The translations under genes and the position numbers were made by a program. A stretch of 64,000 nucleotides of DNA from JBBRHQ01 sp963725315. Lineage in GTDB: Bacteria; Actinomycetota; Thermoleophilia; Solirubrobacterales; 70-9. The DNA lies in assembly GCA_963725315.1 (NCBI GenBank), contig CAVRYA010000004.1, positions 124,001-188,000 of the forward strand, written 5' to 3'. The notes beneath the pieces were generated by a model. The model did not search any database. It was not told where the DNA came from and was given only the letters and a program-made list of their open reading frames with translations. Every line of letters starts with the position of its first letter. Position 1 is the stretch's first letter. Below, one piece after another: positions 9,327-17,662 of this stretch.

Positions 9327-9565
9327 TTAGCTCGGCTTCAGATCGGCCGTGATCTCGCAGCGGTCGACCGAGGCCCGCGTCCCCGGCGTCTCCGCGGGGT
9401 CCATCGCGTTGAGGGCCGCCTCTGCCGCTGCCATGTCATCGGCCGTCTCGAAACCTGGATTACGACGGCGGTGCGCTGGTCCCGGTCATGGCAGATCTGA
9501 ACCGACTTGGCGGGAATGTCCACAGGCGGTCCCTCGCGGGCCTCGGCCGCGTCCGTGCGCTCGGC
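9327..9565 (-). pseudogene. Broken small gene, unknown family
   Basis: On the minus strand one frame reads IDHLAERTDAAEAREGPP then DIPAKSVQICHDRDQRTAVV. After a one-base shift near 9452 another frame continues FETADDMAAAEAALNAMDP and ends RCEITADLKPS with a TAA at 9327. Together they would make a natural acidic protein of about 80 residues, so a frameshift splits a former gene. No start codon is visible in the first frame except an internal GTG at 9523. I do not recognise the family. The 5' end runs into the broken monooxygenase on the other strand. Confidence 0.5.
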
Positions 9566-9573
9566 TAGGTGAT

Positions 9574-10235
9574 CGATGGAGAGCTGGATTCGCGACGCCG
9601 CCGGCGTTCCGGACCTGCCGATCGAGACCGAGCGTTCGATCGCGGTCGCCTACGGCATCGGCCTCGCGGAGGCATTCCGACAGGGCGACGCCTTCCTGAT
9701 CGGCGACGCCGCGCACCGGTGACGCCACGCGGGGCCACAGGGCTCAACAGTGCGATCCGGGACGGCTACGACATCGGCTGGAAGCTGGCCTGGGTCCTGC
9801 GTGGGTGGGGCGGTGAGCCCCTGCTGGACAGCTACGAGCGTGAGCGGCGCCCAGTGGCCGAGTTCAACACCCGGCGCTCCAACCGGCTGGACGGCTCGGT
9901 TCTCGGCAACTCAATCGGCCTCAACGCCGACATCGGCGGCCGGGTCGCCCATGTCTGGGTGGCACGCGAGGGCGGCCTCGTTTCGACGCTCGACCTGCTC
10001 GGCGACTGGCTGACGCTTCTCGTCGGGCCTGAGTGGGACGGCGAGGTGCCGAGCCGCCGAGCCGGCTCGCCGCCGGTTGCGGTGGAACGGCTCGACGCGA
10101 TCTCCGCTCGCGGCCTCGGCCTGACGACGGCAGGCTCGCGTCTTACGCAGGCCTGACGGCCACCCGAGTCGCGCTCTGGAACGACGTTGAGCCCGGCCCG
10201 GCCCGGCTGGCAAGGGCAATCGCAGCGGCGAGCGG
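9574..10235 (+). pseudogene. Remnant of an FAD-dependent aromatic monooxygenase (PF01494 type)
   Basis: The C-terminal part of a UbiH/MhpA-like flavin hydroxylase. The conserved GDAAHR (FAD phosphate-binding) is at 9700-9717, then an in-frame TGA. One added base restores VTPRGATGLNSAIRDGYDIG and KLAWVLRGWGGEPLLDSYERE. Near 10150 two more shifts are needed to reach PDGHPSR and ALWNDVEPGPARLARAIAAAS, the expected C-terminal thioredoxin-like strand. The N-terminal FAD domain with GxGxxG (about 250 residues) is missing. Truncation plus at least three indels make this a decayed gene rather than a single sequencing slip. Confidence 0.75.
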
Positions 10236-10320
10236 GTCAGCGCCCCGGGCTCCGATTTGCCCGTGCAATCAGGTGGGCCACCGAGCATTGGTGAGGCGCC
10301 GAAAAGGCGGCGCAAGGATG

Positions 10321-10335
10321 CGAGTCCCGTCGCTC
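10321..10335 (+). repeat. Right copy of the tRNA-Asp 3'-end repeat
   Basis: An exact 15-base copy of the tRNA-Asp 3' part (CGAGTCCCGTCGCTC), not accompanied by the rest of a tRNA. It is followed directly by AGCGTTAGCTC (10336-10346), which also occurs at 9323-9333 beyond the true tRNA. This is consistent with an attachment-site duplication or a recombination scar. Confidence 0.5.
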
Positions 10336-10408
10336 AGCGTTAGCTCTGCCGCGCGGCTGGCGCCGGCGTGCGGGTCTGAACAGCGCTGCCCCCGGCAGCA
10401 TGAGCGAA

Positions 10409-10573
10409 TTAGCCGTCGGTGCCGGGTAGCGGATCGCTGGGCCGACTCGATTGATCTGCGGCTGCTTGCTTCCTCGCAGCCTTCTTGATCTGCTTCTCCC
10501 GCCGACGCTCGAGGAGCCTGCGTTCACGGTTGAGCTTTGCCATCGTGGTCTTTCTCTTGCCGCTTGAGGCCAT
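10409..10573 (-). CDS. Small highly basic protein (54 residues)
   Basis: A short gene reading MASSGKRKTTMAKLNRERR, then a charged helix rich in Arg, Lys and Glu (LLERRREKQIKKAARKQAAA), ending SDPLPGTDG. About a third of the residues are Lys or Arg, which suggests nucleic acid or ribosome contact, but no function is known to me. A perfect Shine-Dalgarno AGGAGG (complement of 10580-10585) stands 6 bases before the ATG, strongly supporting translation. It lies between the broken-gene region and a cold-shock gene on the same strand. Confidence 0.7.
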   Translation of the reverse strand: MASSGKRKTTMAKLNRERRLLERRREKQIKKAARKQAAADQSSRPSDPLPGTDG

Positions 10574-10579
10574 GCCTGT

Positions 10580-10585
10580 CCTCCT
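10580..10585 (-). promoter_or_regulatory. Consensus Shine-Dalgarno for the 54-residue basic protein
   Basis: CCTCCT on the plus strand, AGGAGG on the minus strand, with a 6-base spacer to the ATG at 10573. It is one of the strongest ribosome-binding sites in the window and is the main evidence that this small frame is a gene. Confidence 0.7.
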
Positions 10586-10666
10586 AGTTGTGGATTCCCG
10601 GTCCGTCGAAGCACGCGCAAGTCATTTGGAACGAAGCCCGCGCGACCGTGACCCGTCGGTGGATCC

Positions 10667-10870
10667 TTAGCGCGCCTGGACGTTCGCGGCCGCCGGGCCC
10701 TTGGCGCCCTGCTCGGCGTCGTAGCTCACCTTTGCGCCCTCGGCCAGTGACTTGAAGCCATCACCCTGGATCGCGCTGTGGTGCACGAACAGGTCTGCGC
10801 CAGGGTCATCCGGCGTAATGAATCCAAAGCCCTTGTCGTCGTTGAACCATTTCACGGTTCCTGTGGCCAT
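10667..10870 (-). CDS. Cold-shock domain protein (CspA-like), second copy
   Basis: 67 residues: MATGTVKWFNDDKGFGFI, FVHHSAIQGDGFKSL and GAKVSYDAEQGAKGPAA. RNP1 (KGFGFI) and RNP2 (LFVHH) are intact. The correct start is ATG 10870, 9 bases after GGAGGG. The frame stays open further upstream but that part has no homology. The roughly 215-base gap before the next gene may hold a long cold-shock 5' leader; no clear cold-box was recognised. Confidence 0.93.
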   Translation of the reverse strand: MATGTVKWFNDDKGFGFITPDDPGADLFVHHSAIQGDGFKSLAEGAKVSYDAEQGAKGPAAANVQAR

Positions 10871-11087
10871 CTTCGGTCCCTCCGTGTGGGTGCACTGCGA
10901 AAACGCGGAGGATGCCGGAAGGCACGACTGCGGAACGCGGGGCACGGCTTTGGCCGAACGAACGCCCGACCCGTAGAACCAGTCTACCCGCCGCTTCCGC
11001 GGCATCGAGGTCAACTCGCAGATGCGGAGACTCAGGCCACAGCCTTCTGCGCAAGGAACGCCAGCTCGCAGCACCGGGACCGCGCGG

Positions 11088-11399
11088 TCAACGCTCCCGG
11101 GGATAGGGCTCGCGGTGAGGAAGGCCCAGGGGGGAGGCGTCGAGCATGACCTCGTCGACATAGCACCAGGCCCAGTCTTCGCCTGGCTCGAAGGAGGCGG
11201 CGATCGGATGGCCCGACGCTGTCGCGTGCTTGGAGGCGTGCTGGTTGGGCGAGGAGTCGCAGCAGGCAACCTGGCCGCACTCGAGGCAGAGGCGCAAATG
11301 CAGCCACTGATCGCCGGCGGCGATGCACTCGTCGCAACCGACGGTGTTGCTCGGCGTGATCGGCTGGATCTGGTCGGTGTGGGTGCAGGAAGCGGGCAT
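11088..11399 (-). CDS. UBP-type zinc-finger protein
   Basis: 103 residues forming essentially one ZnF-UBP domain. Ligand residues are visible as CTHTDQI, CDECIAAGDQWLHLR, CLECGQVACCDSS and HASKHATASGHPIAASF. In eukaryotes this finger binds the free C-terminus of ubiquitin; in actinobacteria short stand-alone versions are common and unexplained. The acidic/aromatic tail EPGEDWAWCYVDEVML is typical of the bacterial form. The ATG at 11399 begins the domain directly. No ubiquitin-like or proteasome genes are in the window. Confidence 0.85.
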   Translation of the reverse strand: MPASCTHTDQIQPITPSNTVGCDECIAAGDQWLHLRLCLECGQVACCDSSPNQHASKHATASGHPIAASFEPGEDWAWCYVDEVMLDASPLGLPHREPYPRER

Positions 11400-11481
11400 C
11401 AGCGGACCTCGTTGTGGGTGCCAAGCGTAGTACCCGAAACGGGGCCGCTCAGTCGCGGCCGGAGGGCGTAGGCGCTGCCCT

Positions 11482-11961
11482 TCAGCGCAAGATGCCGCAG
11501 GGGAACGGGAACCGCTCGACGCTGGGATGCCCAGGCGCGTTCGGCCCCAGGAACTTGATCCGCACCTTGGTGAAGTGAAAGCCCCCGACGTTCGCGCAAT
11601 GCCGGGGCCGGTAGAGCCGGACCTTCGCCCGACTGCGACCGAACCCGCCGCTTGCGCAATCCGGATCGCAGGTCTTGAAGAGAGCCTCTCCTCGGCCCCT
11701 GGCGTAGCGGAAGCCGTAATGGCGCCAGTGAACCTTGCGGACGATCAACCCGGCATCGCCGCAGGCGGCCACGAAGTGATGCGGTCTATAGACGGAGTTG
11801 GTGCAGCGACTCGGGAACTTGACCCGATGGCTGGCGCCGGTTGCCAGCGCGGTCGTGCCAACGAACGCCACGGCAACGATCACGCTCCACAGCGCCAGCC
11901 GGCCTGACCCTGTCCTGCGAAGACCTGCAGCACGTGTGGAGGCGTTCCGCAAGGCGCCCAT
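11482..11961 (-). CDS. Secreted six-cysteine protein of unknown function
   Basis: 159 residues. An N-terminal signal or anchor (LALWSVIVAVAFVGTTALATGA, about 22-43) is followed by a compact basic domain with six cysteines (SRC, AAC, KTC, PDC, RHC, FPC), enough for three disulfides. The core VHWRHYGFRYARGRGEA and KVRLYRPRHC pattern recurs in secreted proteins of soil actinobacteria as I recall them, but no function is known to me. The start ATG 11961 lies just past the stop of the upstream hydrolase gene (11963), so the two are probably co-transcribed. Confidence 0.65.
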   Translation of the reverse strand: MGALRNASTRAAGLRRTGSGRLALWSVIVAVAFVGTTALATGASHRVKFPSRCTNSVYRPHHFVAACGDAGLIVRKVHWRHYGFRYARGRGEALFKTCDPDCASGGFGRSRAKVRLYRPRHCANVGGFHFTKVRIKFLGPNAPGHPSVERFPFPCGILR

Positions 11962-11962
11962 T

Positions 11963-12673
11963 CTACCCCTGCAGGTGAGCCCCGAAGAAGGCGATGATGC
12001 GGTGCCGCGCGTCGCTGGCGGACGGCTCGTCGTAATCGGCCGCGACCAGCTTGCCGACGCCCTTGACCCAGAGCGGCAGCTCCGCAGGATCGTGGTCGTT
12101 GAGGAAGCCGTGGCCGGCATCGGGATAGCGCTTCACGTCGTGCTCGACCCCCGCTGCTTCCAGCGCCGGCCCGAGGCGGCCGAGGTTCCTGCGCACCCCC
12201 GGCCAGCGGTCTCGGGCGCCGTAGCTGGCGACGATCGGGCAGGCGCCAGCCAGACCGCCGTCCGAGCCCTCGACTCGCCCGCCGTAGTTGACGCTCGCCG
12301 CGGAGAAGCCGTGGCCCCGCGCCAGCCTCAGCGCGAGGTCGCCGCCCATCGAGCAGCCGATCACGCCGAGCCGCCCGGTGCAGCCGTCCTGATCCGCCAG
12401 CCAGGCGCGCACCGCCTCGAGCTCGGCCATCGAGCGACTCGCGCCGCGGGCGTAGGCGACCAGGCACCTGATCCTGCTCCCCCAGTGAAAGAGGTCCGGC
12501 GCCAGGGCCAGGTACCCCTCGCCCGCCAGCCAGTCCGCCTGGTTTCGCGCATCGCGGCTCATCCCGAGGCCGTCGTGGATCACCAGCACGCCCGGCCACG
12601 GACCCCCGCCTTCAGGCGTGGCCAGGTAGGCGGGCAGCTCCCCGCCCGGAGCCGGAATCTTCACCTCGGCCAT
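11963..12673 (-). CDS. Dienelactone hydrolase family protein
   Basis: A 236-residue alpha/beta hydrolase. The triad can be read as Cys107 in GVIGCSMGG (the thiol nucleophile that marks this family), Asp155 in ASYGARDRWPG and His188 in PDAGHGFLND. The N-terminal part GELPAYLATPEGGGPWPGVLVIHD is standard. Relatives hydrolyse dienelactone in chlorocatechol breakdown, but many act on other esters. The gene sits 11 bases upstream of the VOC gene stop on the same strand, so a small operon VOC, hydrolase, secreted protein is likely. Confidence 0.88.
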   Translation of the reverse strand: MAEVKIPAPGGELPAYLATPEGGGPWPGVLVIHDGLGMSRDARNQADWLAGEGYLALAPDLFHWGSRIRCLVAYARGASRSMAELEAVRAWLADQDGCTGRLGVIGCSMGGDLALRLARGHGFSAASVNYGGRVEGSDGGLAGACPIVASYGARDRWPGVRRNLGRLGPALEAAGVEHDVKRYPDAGHGFLNDHDPAELPLWVKGVGKLVAADYDEPSASDARHRIIAFFGAHLQG

Positions 12674-12683
12674 CGGACTCGGG

Positions 12684-13085
12684 TCAGAGCGCCTGCCCCA
12701 CCTCGATCAGGTGGCCGTCGGGGTCCCGGATGTAGCAGCGGATCTCGGTCTGATGGCGCTTCGGGGGCGTCAGGAACTGGGCGCCGCGCCCGCTCCACTC
12801 CGAGTAGACGGCCTCGATGTCGGCGACCCGGATGTTGAGGAAGCTGCTGACCCGGTCGGGATCGGGCGGCGTCTCGAGGGTCACGGTCGGCTTGTCGTCG
12901 GTTGGGCCGCCGCCGACGTTGATGATGATCCAGCTGTTGGCGAGCGCGACGAAGGTCGGCTCGCCCTCCCTCACCGTCTCGCCGCCGAGCACCTCGGTGT
13001 AGAAGCGACGCGAGCGCTCGACGTCGTCGGAGACGATGAAGTGGGTCAGCGCGATCCCTACCTCGGGCGCGGGGAGCTGGGCCAT
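12684..13085 (-). CDS. VOC-superfamily (glyoxalase/bleomycin-resistance-like) protein
   Basis: 133 residues with the paired beta-alpha-beta-beta-beta modules of the vicinal oxygen chelate fold: LTHFIVSDDVERSRRFYTEVLGG near the start and RCYIRDPDGHLIEVGQAL at the end, the latter holding the usual metal-site glutamate. Substrate unknown. The ATG at 13085 is chosen because VOC domains begin at this point. The same frame is open upstream into the broken SRPBCC gene without a stop, but that is a result of the indels there. Confidence 0.85.
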   Translation of the reverse strand: MAQLPAPEVGIALTHFIVSDDVERSRRFYTEVLGGETVREGEPTFVALANSWIIINVGGGPTDDKPTVTLETPPDPDRVSSFLNIRVADIEAVYSEWSGRGAQFLTPPKRHQTEIRCYIRDPDGHLIEVGQAL

Positions 13086-13135
13086 CTGGCACCTCCGTGT
13101 GGTTGGCACCCCGCATCGTCGCAGCGCCGGGGCGA

Positions 13136-13589
13136 TCAGGAGCGCACCGAGAGCAGCCCGCTCCAGCTTGTCGAAGCTGTCCGACCAGCCGTCGCGATGA
13201 AGTTCGCGCCGGGCCTCGGTCCGAACGGCGCCTGCTTCAGGGCGACCTCGGTCGATCCACCCAGGTCCCGAAAGGTGAGGACGACCAGGTTCTCGACGTC
13301 GTCGGGATCGGGGTCCTCCCAGGCGAAGGTGTAGGCGAGCCGGGCGGGGGATCGATCTGCGGCAGCTCGCCAGCCAGAAAGAAGGGATCGCCCTCCGGGG
13401 GCTGCATCTCGATCCGGTAGCGCCCTCCCGGCGCGGGCCGGGAAGTCGAGGCTCGGGGATCGACGAAACCCTGCGGTCCCCACCACTTCGCGAGCTGATC
13501 GGCATCGGTGAAGGCGGCGAAGACGCGCCCGGAGGCGCCGCGAAGATGCGCTCGATCTCGAGCGTCAGCTCGTCCGATCGGGCCTCCAT
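13136..13589 (-). pseudogene. SRPBCC/AHSA1-family protein gene with several frameshifts
   Basis: Segments of one AHSA1-like domain lie in different frames of the minus strand. MEARSDELTLEIERIFAAP (start 13589) is followed by GRVFAAFTDADQLAKWWGP and GGRYRIEMQPPEGDPFFLAGE, then LAYTFAWEDPDPDDVENLVV and FRDLGGSTEVALKQAPFG, then EARRELHRDGWSDSFDKLE, and finally LLSVRS with a TGA at 13136. At least four single-base corrections are needed, mostly in G or C runs. All conserved residues remain, so this is either very recent decay or poor local sequence. Relatives are steroidogenic-acute-regulatory-like ligand-binding proteins. Confidence 0.7.
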
Positions 13590-13639
13590 CGGGGATCCTG
13601 GCAGCCTCCGCCGCGGGCTTCTGGCCCAGCTGATCCGGC

Positions 13640-14165
13640 CCGCTCGGGCACCGGGTCGAGCCAGCCGCGCCGGGCAGCGACGAGTCCAAGGCCGAACATC
13701 GCCAGGAATTGCGGCCACTGCCAGAGGTGGGACTGGCCGATCTCCCCGCTGGCGGCGGGAAAGACGGGGCGGACCACGACGGTGGCAAGCGAGATTCCCG
13801 CTGCGATCGCGACGAGCGTCCGCCCGGACAGCGGTGCGCCGTGGTCCGCCTCCGGCGACCGGCGCGTCCGCCCCCGCGCCGCGCGGGCGCCAGCGGCACC
13901 AGGCCGCGTAGGCGAGCGAGTAGATCAGCAGGACCTCGACGAACCACATCGGGCCCGTGTCGAGGAACGGATCGCTGTGGGTGAACTGCCACCAGAAGGA
14001 GTGGCTCTCGCCGGCCGCCAGATGGGCCGCCCAGACGGCTCCGGGCCAGATCACCAGCGTCCAGGCCGCCAGCGGAACCCCGAGTCGGAGCAGGCGGTCG
14101 CGGGCAAAGGTCCGCGGCCCCATGGGCGACACCGAGCCGGGCGTCGGCGGACCCGCCCACGACAT
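13640..14165 (-). pseudogene. Internal fragment of an acyltransferase-3 family membrane protein
   Basis: FARDRLLRLGVPLAAWTLVIW, FLDTGPMWFVEVLLIYSLAYA and, after a frame change near 13820, HLWQWPQFLAMFGLGLVAARRG are characteristic of integral membrane O-acyltransferases (acyltransferase 3, PF01757). The first 80 or so residues with the catalytic histidine are missing and the protein breaks off near WLDPVPE, directly before the SRPBCC remnant. Only a few of the normal ten membrane helices remain. This is a remnant, not a working gene. Confidence 0.65.
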
Positions 14166-14470
14166 CGTCGTCGCGGACGCCTCAGCAATGGCTTTGCTTC
14201 GGCGTTCGGTGGCCTCGCGCTGTCAGCGAGGCCCGGTGCAACCGCCCTGGCTGGCGAGTTCGCCGACCCGGCGCAGCTCCGCGGCCGGGAGCTCGGGACC
14301 ACCGGCGATCAGCACGCCGATCGGCCTGCTGCGCGAAGAACTACCGAAGGGGAGTAGGGTGGTTGGGCTGGCACCGCAGAGACCAACCGGCGGTCCAGCC
14401 GAATTTTCGCTCGCTGGGCTTTCCCTCTTCCTTCCGTGCGACCCATCAAAGAGGGCACGGATACCGAAGG
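14166..14470. other. Intergenic stretch without a recognised gene
   Basis: About 300 bases between the acyltransferase fragment and the SnoaL-like gene. No frame shows a recognisable protein. It contains a hairpin at 14211-14233 (GGCCTCGC, 7-base loop, GCGAGGCC) with no T-run. It may be the decayed 5' end of the acyltransferase gene. Confidence 0.4.
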
Positions 14471-14480
14471 GATGACTCCC

Positions 14481-14855
14481 ATGGGAGCACAAGAGAACAA
14501 GCAATCGGCCAAGGACGCCTATGCCGCGTTCGGCCGCGGCGACGCGGAGGGCGCGATGCGCGACATCGACGACTCGATCGAGTGGACGGTTCGTGGCGAC
14601 AACGCGTTGAGCGGTACCTACAACGGCAAGCAGGAAGTCGGCGAGCTGTGGGGGAAGTTCATGAGCAAGGACTTCAGCAACGACCCGCACGACTTCATCG
14701 CCGAAGGAGACAAGGTCATCGCACTCACAAGCGCCCGGCTTGAGGGCGAGACGGTCGAGGGCGCCGACGTCCTCACCTACAACGCCGAGGGAAAGCTCGT
14801 CGCTTTCGACACGCTCAGCGACGAGACGGTGCCCAACCGGGTCTTCCCCAAGTAG
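14481..14855 (+). CDS. SnoaL/NTF2-like (ketosteroid-isomerase fold) protein
   Basis: About 124 residues with the cone-shaped NTF2 fold: SAKDAYAAFGRGDAEGAMRD, DDSIEWTVRGDNALSGTYNG and a terminal beta-sheet HDFIAEGDKVIALTSARLEG. Such proteins act as small isomerases, cyclases or ligand-binding domains; nothing here picks the substrate. ATG 14481 is preferred because GAAGGG lies about 9 bases upstream; ATG 14472 and 14436 are in frame. A strong hairpin follows 18 bases after the stop. Confidence 0.8.
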   Translation: MGAQENKQSAKDAYAAFGRGDAEGAMRDIDDSIEWTVRGDNALSGTYNGKQEVGELWGKFMSKDFSNDPHDFIAEGDKVIALTSARLEGETVEGADVLTYNAEGKLVAFDTLSDETVPNRVFPK

Positions 14856-14873
14856 GCATCTCCGAGCGTCCTT

Positions 14874-14906
14874 CTCACGTCCAGCCGCTTGCCGGCTGGA
14901 CGTGAG
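14874..14906. terminator. Perfect 14-bp hairpin between convergent genes
   Basis: CTCACGTCCAGCCG and CGGCTGGACGTGAG pair perfectly around the loop CTTGC. There is no T-run, which is common in high-GC actinobacteria. The position between the SnoaL-like gene and the convergent MMPL gene suggests a two-way terminator. Confidence 0.65.
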
Positions 14907-14949
14907 GATTGACCAGCGCTCGGAATCGGCTTCCTGACGGAAGCGAAGG

Positions 14950-17112
14950 CTAGGAGCGGCCCGCGCCGGCGCCGGCGGTGGCCACGTGCTCGACGTCGAG
15001 CTGCGGCAGGATCTCCTCCAGCCAGTTTGGAATCCACCAGTTCCACTTGCCGAGCAGCTGCATCACCGCCGGCACCAGCACCATCCGCACCACGGTCGCG
15101 TCGAGGAAGATCGCCGAGGCGAGGCCGATCCCGAAAAGCTTCAGGAAGACGTCGGGCGCCGCCGTGAAGGCGAGGAAGACGACGACCATGATCGCCGCCG
15201 CCGCGGTGATCACCCGCGCGGTCTTGGCGAGGCCATCGGCGACCGCCCGCCGCGTGTTCCCGTCCTTCAGGTACTCCTCGCGGATCCGCGAGATCAGGAA
15301 GACCTCGTAGTCCATCGAGAGGCCGAAGAGGATCGCGAACATCATCACCGGCATGAACGGCGCCACCGGCACCTCGTGGTCGATCCCGATCAGGCTGCTC
15401 AACCCACCCCCATTGGCCGCCAGGGTCATCACCCCGTAGGCGGCGCTCACCGACAGCAGATTCATGATCGCCGCCTTCAATGAGATCAGGGGCGAGTGGA
15501 AGGCGACCAGCAGCAGCAGGAAGGAGAGGCCGACAACGCCGGCGATGAACAGCGGCATGCGGTCCTTCATGTACTCGGACTGGTCCTCGAGCGCCGCGGT
15601 CACGCCGCCGATCTGGACGTCGATGGCGGTGCCGTTGAACTGTTGCGGCACGAGGTCGTTTCGCAGGTTGTTGACCAGGTCCTCGGTCGCCTTGTCCTGA
15701 GGCGAGGTGGTCGGGATCACCGTGATCAGCGCCGCGTCGCCGGCCTGGTTGATCCGGGGAGCGGTGACTAACTGCACGCCGGGCTCGCTGCGCAGCTTCT
15801 CGGCGAAGGCGTCCAGCTGCGACTTGCTCTGCGCGTCGGGCAGGTCGGCGGCGATCTGGATCGGGCCGTTCGTGCCCGGCCCGAATCCCTCGGTGTTGAG
15901 GTCGTAGGCCTGCCTGGTCATCGTGTCCGGCGGATCGTTGCCTGCGTCCGGGAAGCCGAGGCGCATGCCCAAAGCGGGCGCCGCCAGAGCGAGCAGGACG
16001 ATCAGCGCCGCGATCGCCGCCAGCCAGGGCCTGCGCTGCACCCCGTGGCTCCAGCGTGCCGCAAGCGAGGATCCCTCGGGCTCGTCCGCCTTCTTCAGCG
16101 AGCGACCGAGCAGCGGGATCCGCAGCCTGTCCACCCTCGGCCCGAGGTAGGAGAGCAGCGCCGGCAGTAGCGTCACGGCCGCGAGCATCACGATCAGCAC
16201 CGCCGTCGAGGCGGACAGCGCGACGCCGTACATGTAGCTCAGCCCGGTCAGCATCAGGCCGAGGACGGCGATCACCACGGTGCAGCCGGCGATGATCACG
16301 CTCCGCCCCGCGGTGGTGACGGCCTCGACCACGGCGTCGTGCCGGTCCTTGCCCTGCTTCATCGCGGAGCGGAAGCGGGTCAGGACCAGCAGCGAGTAGT
16401 CGATCCCGACGCCGATCCCGATCAGCCCGGAAACCGCCGTGGTCCAGTCGGGGACGTCGATCACGTTTGCCAGGAGGGGGATCAGGCCGGCGGAGGAGAT
16501 GCCAAGCCCGATCAGCGCGATCGCCAGCGGCAGGCCTGCGGCGACGAGCGAGCCGAAGGCGATCAGCAGGACGATCGCCGCGCCGAGGAATCCCAGCCCC
16601 TCGGGGCTGGATTGCGATTGCGCCTGGTAGATCGGGTCGCCGCCGAGCTTGATCTCGAGGCCCCCGCCGCTGTTGTCGTCGGCGGCGCTGATCAGCTGCT
16701 CGCCCTGCGACTTCGTCGCGTCCCAGCCGGGGACGGTGAGCGGAAGGGTGCTCGAGGCGATCTGGCGGTTCGGGGAGAGGCGTATCGGGGTGTGCGGGTC
16801 GATGTGCTCGACCTTCTCGGCCTGGACGAAGAACGGCTGCAGGCGCCGGGCCGCCGCCGCCGGGCTGGCGAAGCCGGCGGGATCCTTCGCGACCACGTAG
16901 ATCTCCTGGCCGGAGTAGCCGCCGAAGCGCTTCTCGGTGAGGTCAGCGGCGGCCTTCGACTCCGATCCCGGCGTGTTGTACTCGGCGTTGTACTCGCCCG
17001 CCAGCGAGGAGCCCACCCCGATGATCAGCACCGCGGCCGCGATCCAGGCCAGCACCATGCGGCCGCGGTAGCGGTAGGAGATGTCGGCGAGTCGGGCGAG
17101 AGCGCGGGTCAT
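14950..17112 (-). CDS. MMPL-family RND transporter
   Basis: A 720-residue integral membrane exporter of the MmpL type, which moves lipids or hydrophobic compounds using the proton gradient. One N-terminal helix (MVLAWIAAAVLIIGVGSSLAG, 19-39) precedes a periplasmic domain, a cluster of helices at about 170-320 including GLIGIGVGIDYSLLVLTRFR, a second periplasmic domain and a second cluster with ILFGLSMDYEVFLISRIREE. These two segments hold the proton-relay Asp-Tyr pairs typical of the family. It is monocistronic and 9 bases downstream of a PhnB-like gene on the same strand. Cargo unknown. Confidence 0.9.
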   Translation of the reverse strand: MTRALARLADISYRYRGRMVLAWIAAAVLIIGVGSSLAGEYNAEYNTPGSESKAAADLTEKRFGGYSGQEIYVVAKDPAGFASPAAAARRLQPFFVQAEKVEHIDPHTPIRLSPNRQIASSTLPLTVPGWDATKSQGEQLISAADDNSGGGLEIKLGGDPIYQAQSQSSPEGLGFLGAAIVLLIAFGSLVAAGLPLAIALIGLGISSAGLIPLLANVIDVPDWTTAVSGLIGIGVGIDYSLLVLTRFRSAMKQGKDRHDAVVEAVTTAGRSVIIAGCTVVIAVLGLMLTGLSYMYGVALSASTAVLIVMLAAVTLLPALLSYLGPRVDRLRIPLLGRSLKKADEPEGSSLAARWSHGVQRRPWLAAIAALIVLLALAAPALGMRLGFPDAGNDPPDTMTRQAYDLNTEGFGPGTNGPIQIAADLPDAQSKSQLDAFAEKLRSEPGVQLVTAPRINQAGDAALITVIPTTSPQDKATEDLVNNLRNDLVPQQFNGTAIDVQIGGVTAALEDQSEYMKDRMPLFIAGVVGLSFLLLLVAFHSPLISLKAAIMNLLSVSAAYGVMTLAANGGGLSSLIGIDHEVPVAPFMPVMMFAILFGLSMDYEVFLISRIREEYLKDGNTRRAVADGLAKTARVITAAAAIMVVVFLAFTAAPDVFLKLFGIGLASAIFLDATVVRMVLVPAVMQLLGKWNWWIPNWLEEILPQLDVEHVATAGAGAGRS

Positions 17113-17121
17113 CCGGACATC

Positions 17122-17604
17122 CTACGAATTGGCCCCATCGGCGGCAGCGCGCAGCGCGGCGATGTCAAGCTTCCCCATCTCGAGCATCGCTCTCATCGCC
17201 CGCTCGGCCCGCTTCGGATCCGGATCGCTGAACAGCTCCTCCATCCCGGTCGGCACGACCTGCCAGGAGAGGCCGAAGCGGTCCTTGAGCCAGCCGCAGG
17301 GCCCTTCCTCGCCGCCCTCGGAGAGCTTCTCCCAGTAGTAGTCGATCTCGTCCTGGGTCTCGCAGTCGATCTCGAAGGAGACGGCTTCATCGAAGCTGAA
17401 CTGCGGCCCGCCGTTGATCCCGACGAAGCGCTGGCCGTCGAGCTCGAACTCGACCGTCATCACCGTGCCGGCCGGCCGCGGACCGGCCTCGGTGTAGTGG
17501 GTGACACCGGTCACGCGGGAGTTCTCGAACACGGAGGTGTAGAAGGCGGCGGCCTCCTCGGCTTCGGTGTCGAACCAGAGGTTCGGGGTGATCTTCTTGC
17601 CCAT
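17122..17604 (-). CDS. PhnB-like VOC protein
   Basis: 160 residues. ITPNLWFDTEAEEAAAFYTSVF, the central TVMTVEFELDGQRFVGINGGP and the ending WQVVPTGMEELFSDPDPKRAE identify the PhnB/YjdN (formerly DUF1428-like 3-demethylubiquinone-9 3-methyltransferase) subgroup. Despite that database name the subgroup has no proven methyltransferase activity. ATG 17604 begins the domain. It is followed by MMPL with 9 bases between and preceded by another VOC gene. Confidence 0.87.
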   Translation of the reverse strand: MGKKITPNLWFDTEAEEAAAFYTSVFENSRVTGVTHYTEAGPRPAGTVMTVEFELDGQRFVGINGGPQFSFDEAVSFEIDCETQDEIDYYWEKLSEGGEEGPCGWLKDRFGLSWQVVPTGMEELFSDPDPKRAERAMRAMLEMGKLDIAALRAAADGANS

Positions 17605-17662
17605 TCGATCTCTCCAATCTGCGCAGCCGGCCAGGGGCCCGGCGCGGGGCTGCTCGTGTTGG

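Noticed and set aside
10300..10340. A second tRNA gene
   Set aside because: Only the 15-base T-arm/acceptor fragment is present; D-arm and anticodon arm are missing and the upstream sequence does not pair.
9275..10408. An active mobile element at the tRNA
   Set aside because: No transposase, integrase or terminal inverted repeats could be found; only the repeat and broken genes remain.
12684..14165. A 493-residue fusion of acyltransferase, SRPBCC and VOC domains
   Set aside because: The open frame results from lost stops and indels. The domain segments switch frames, and the VOC gene has its own ATG and full fold.
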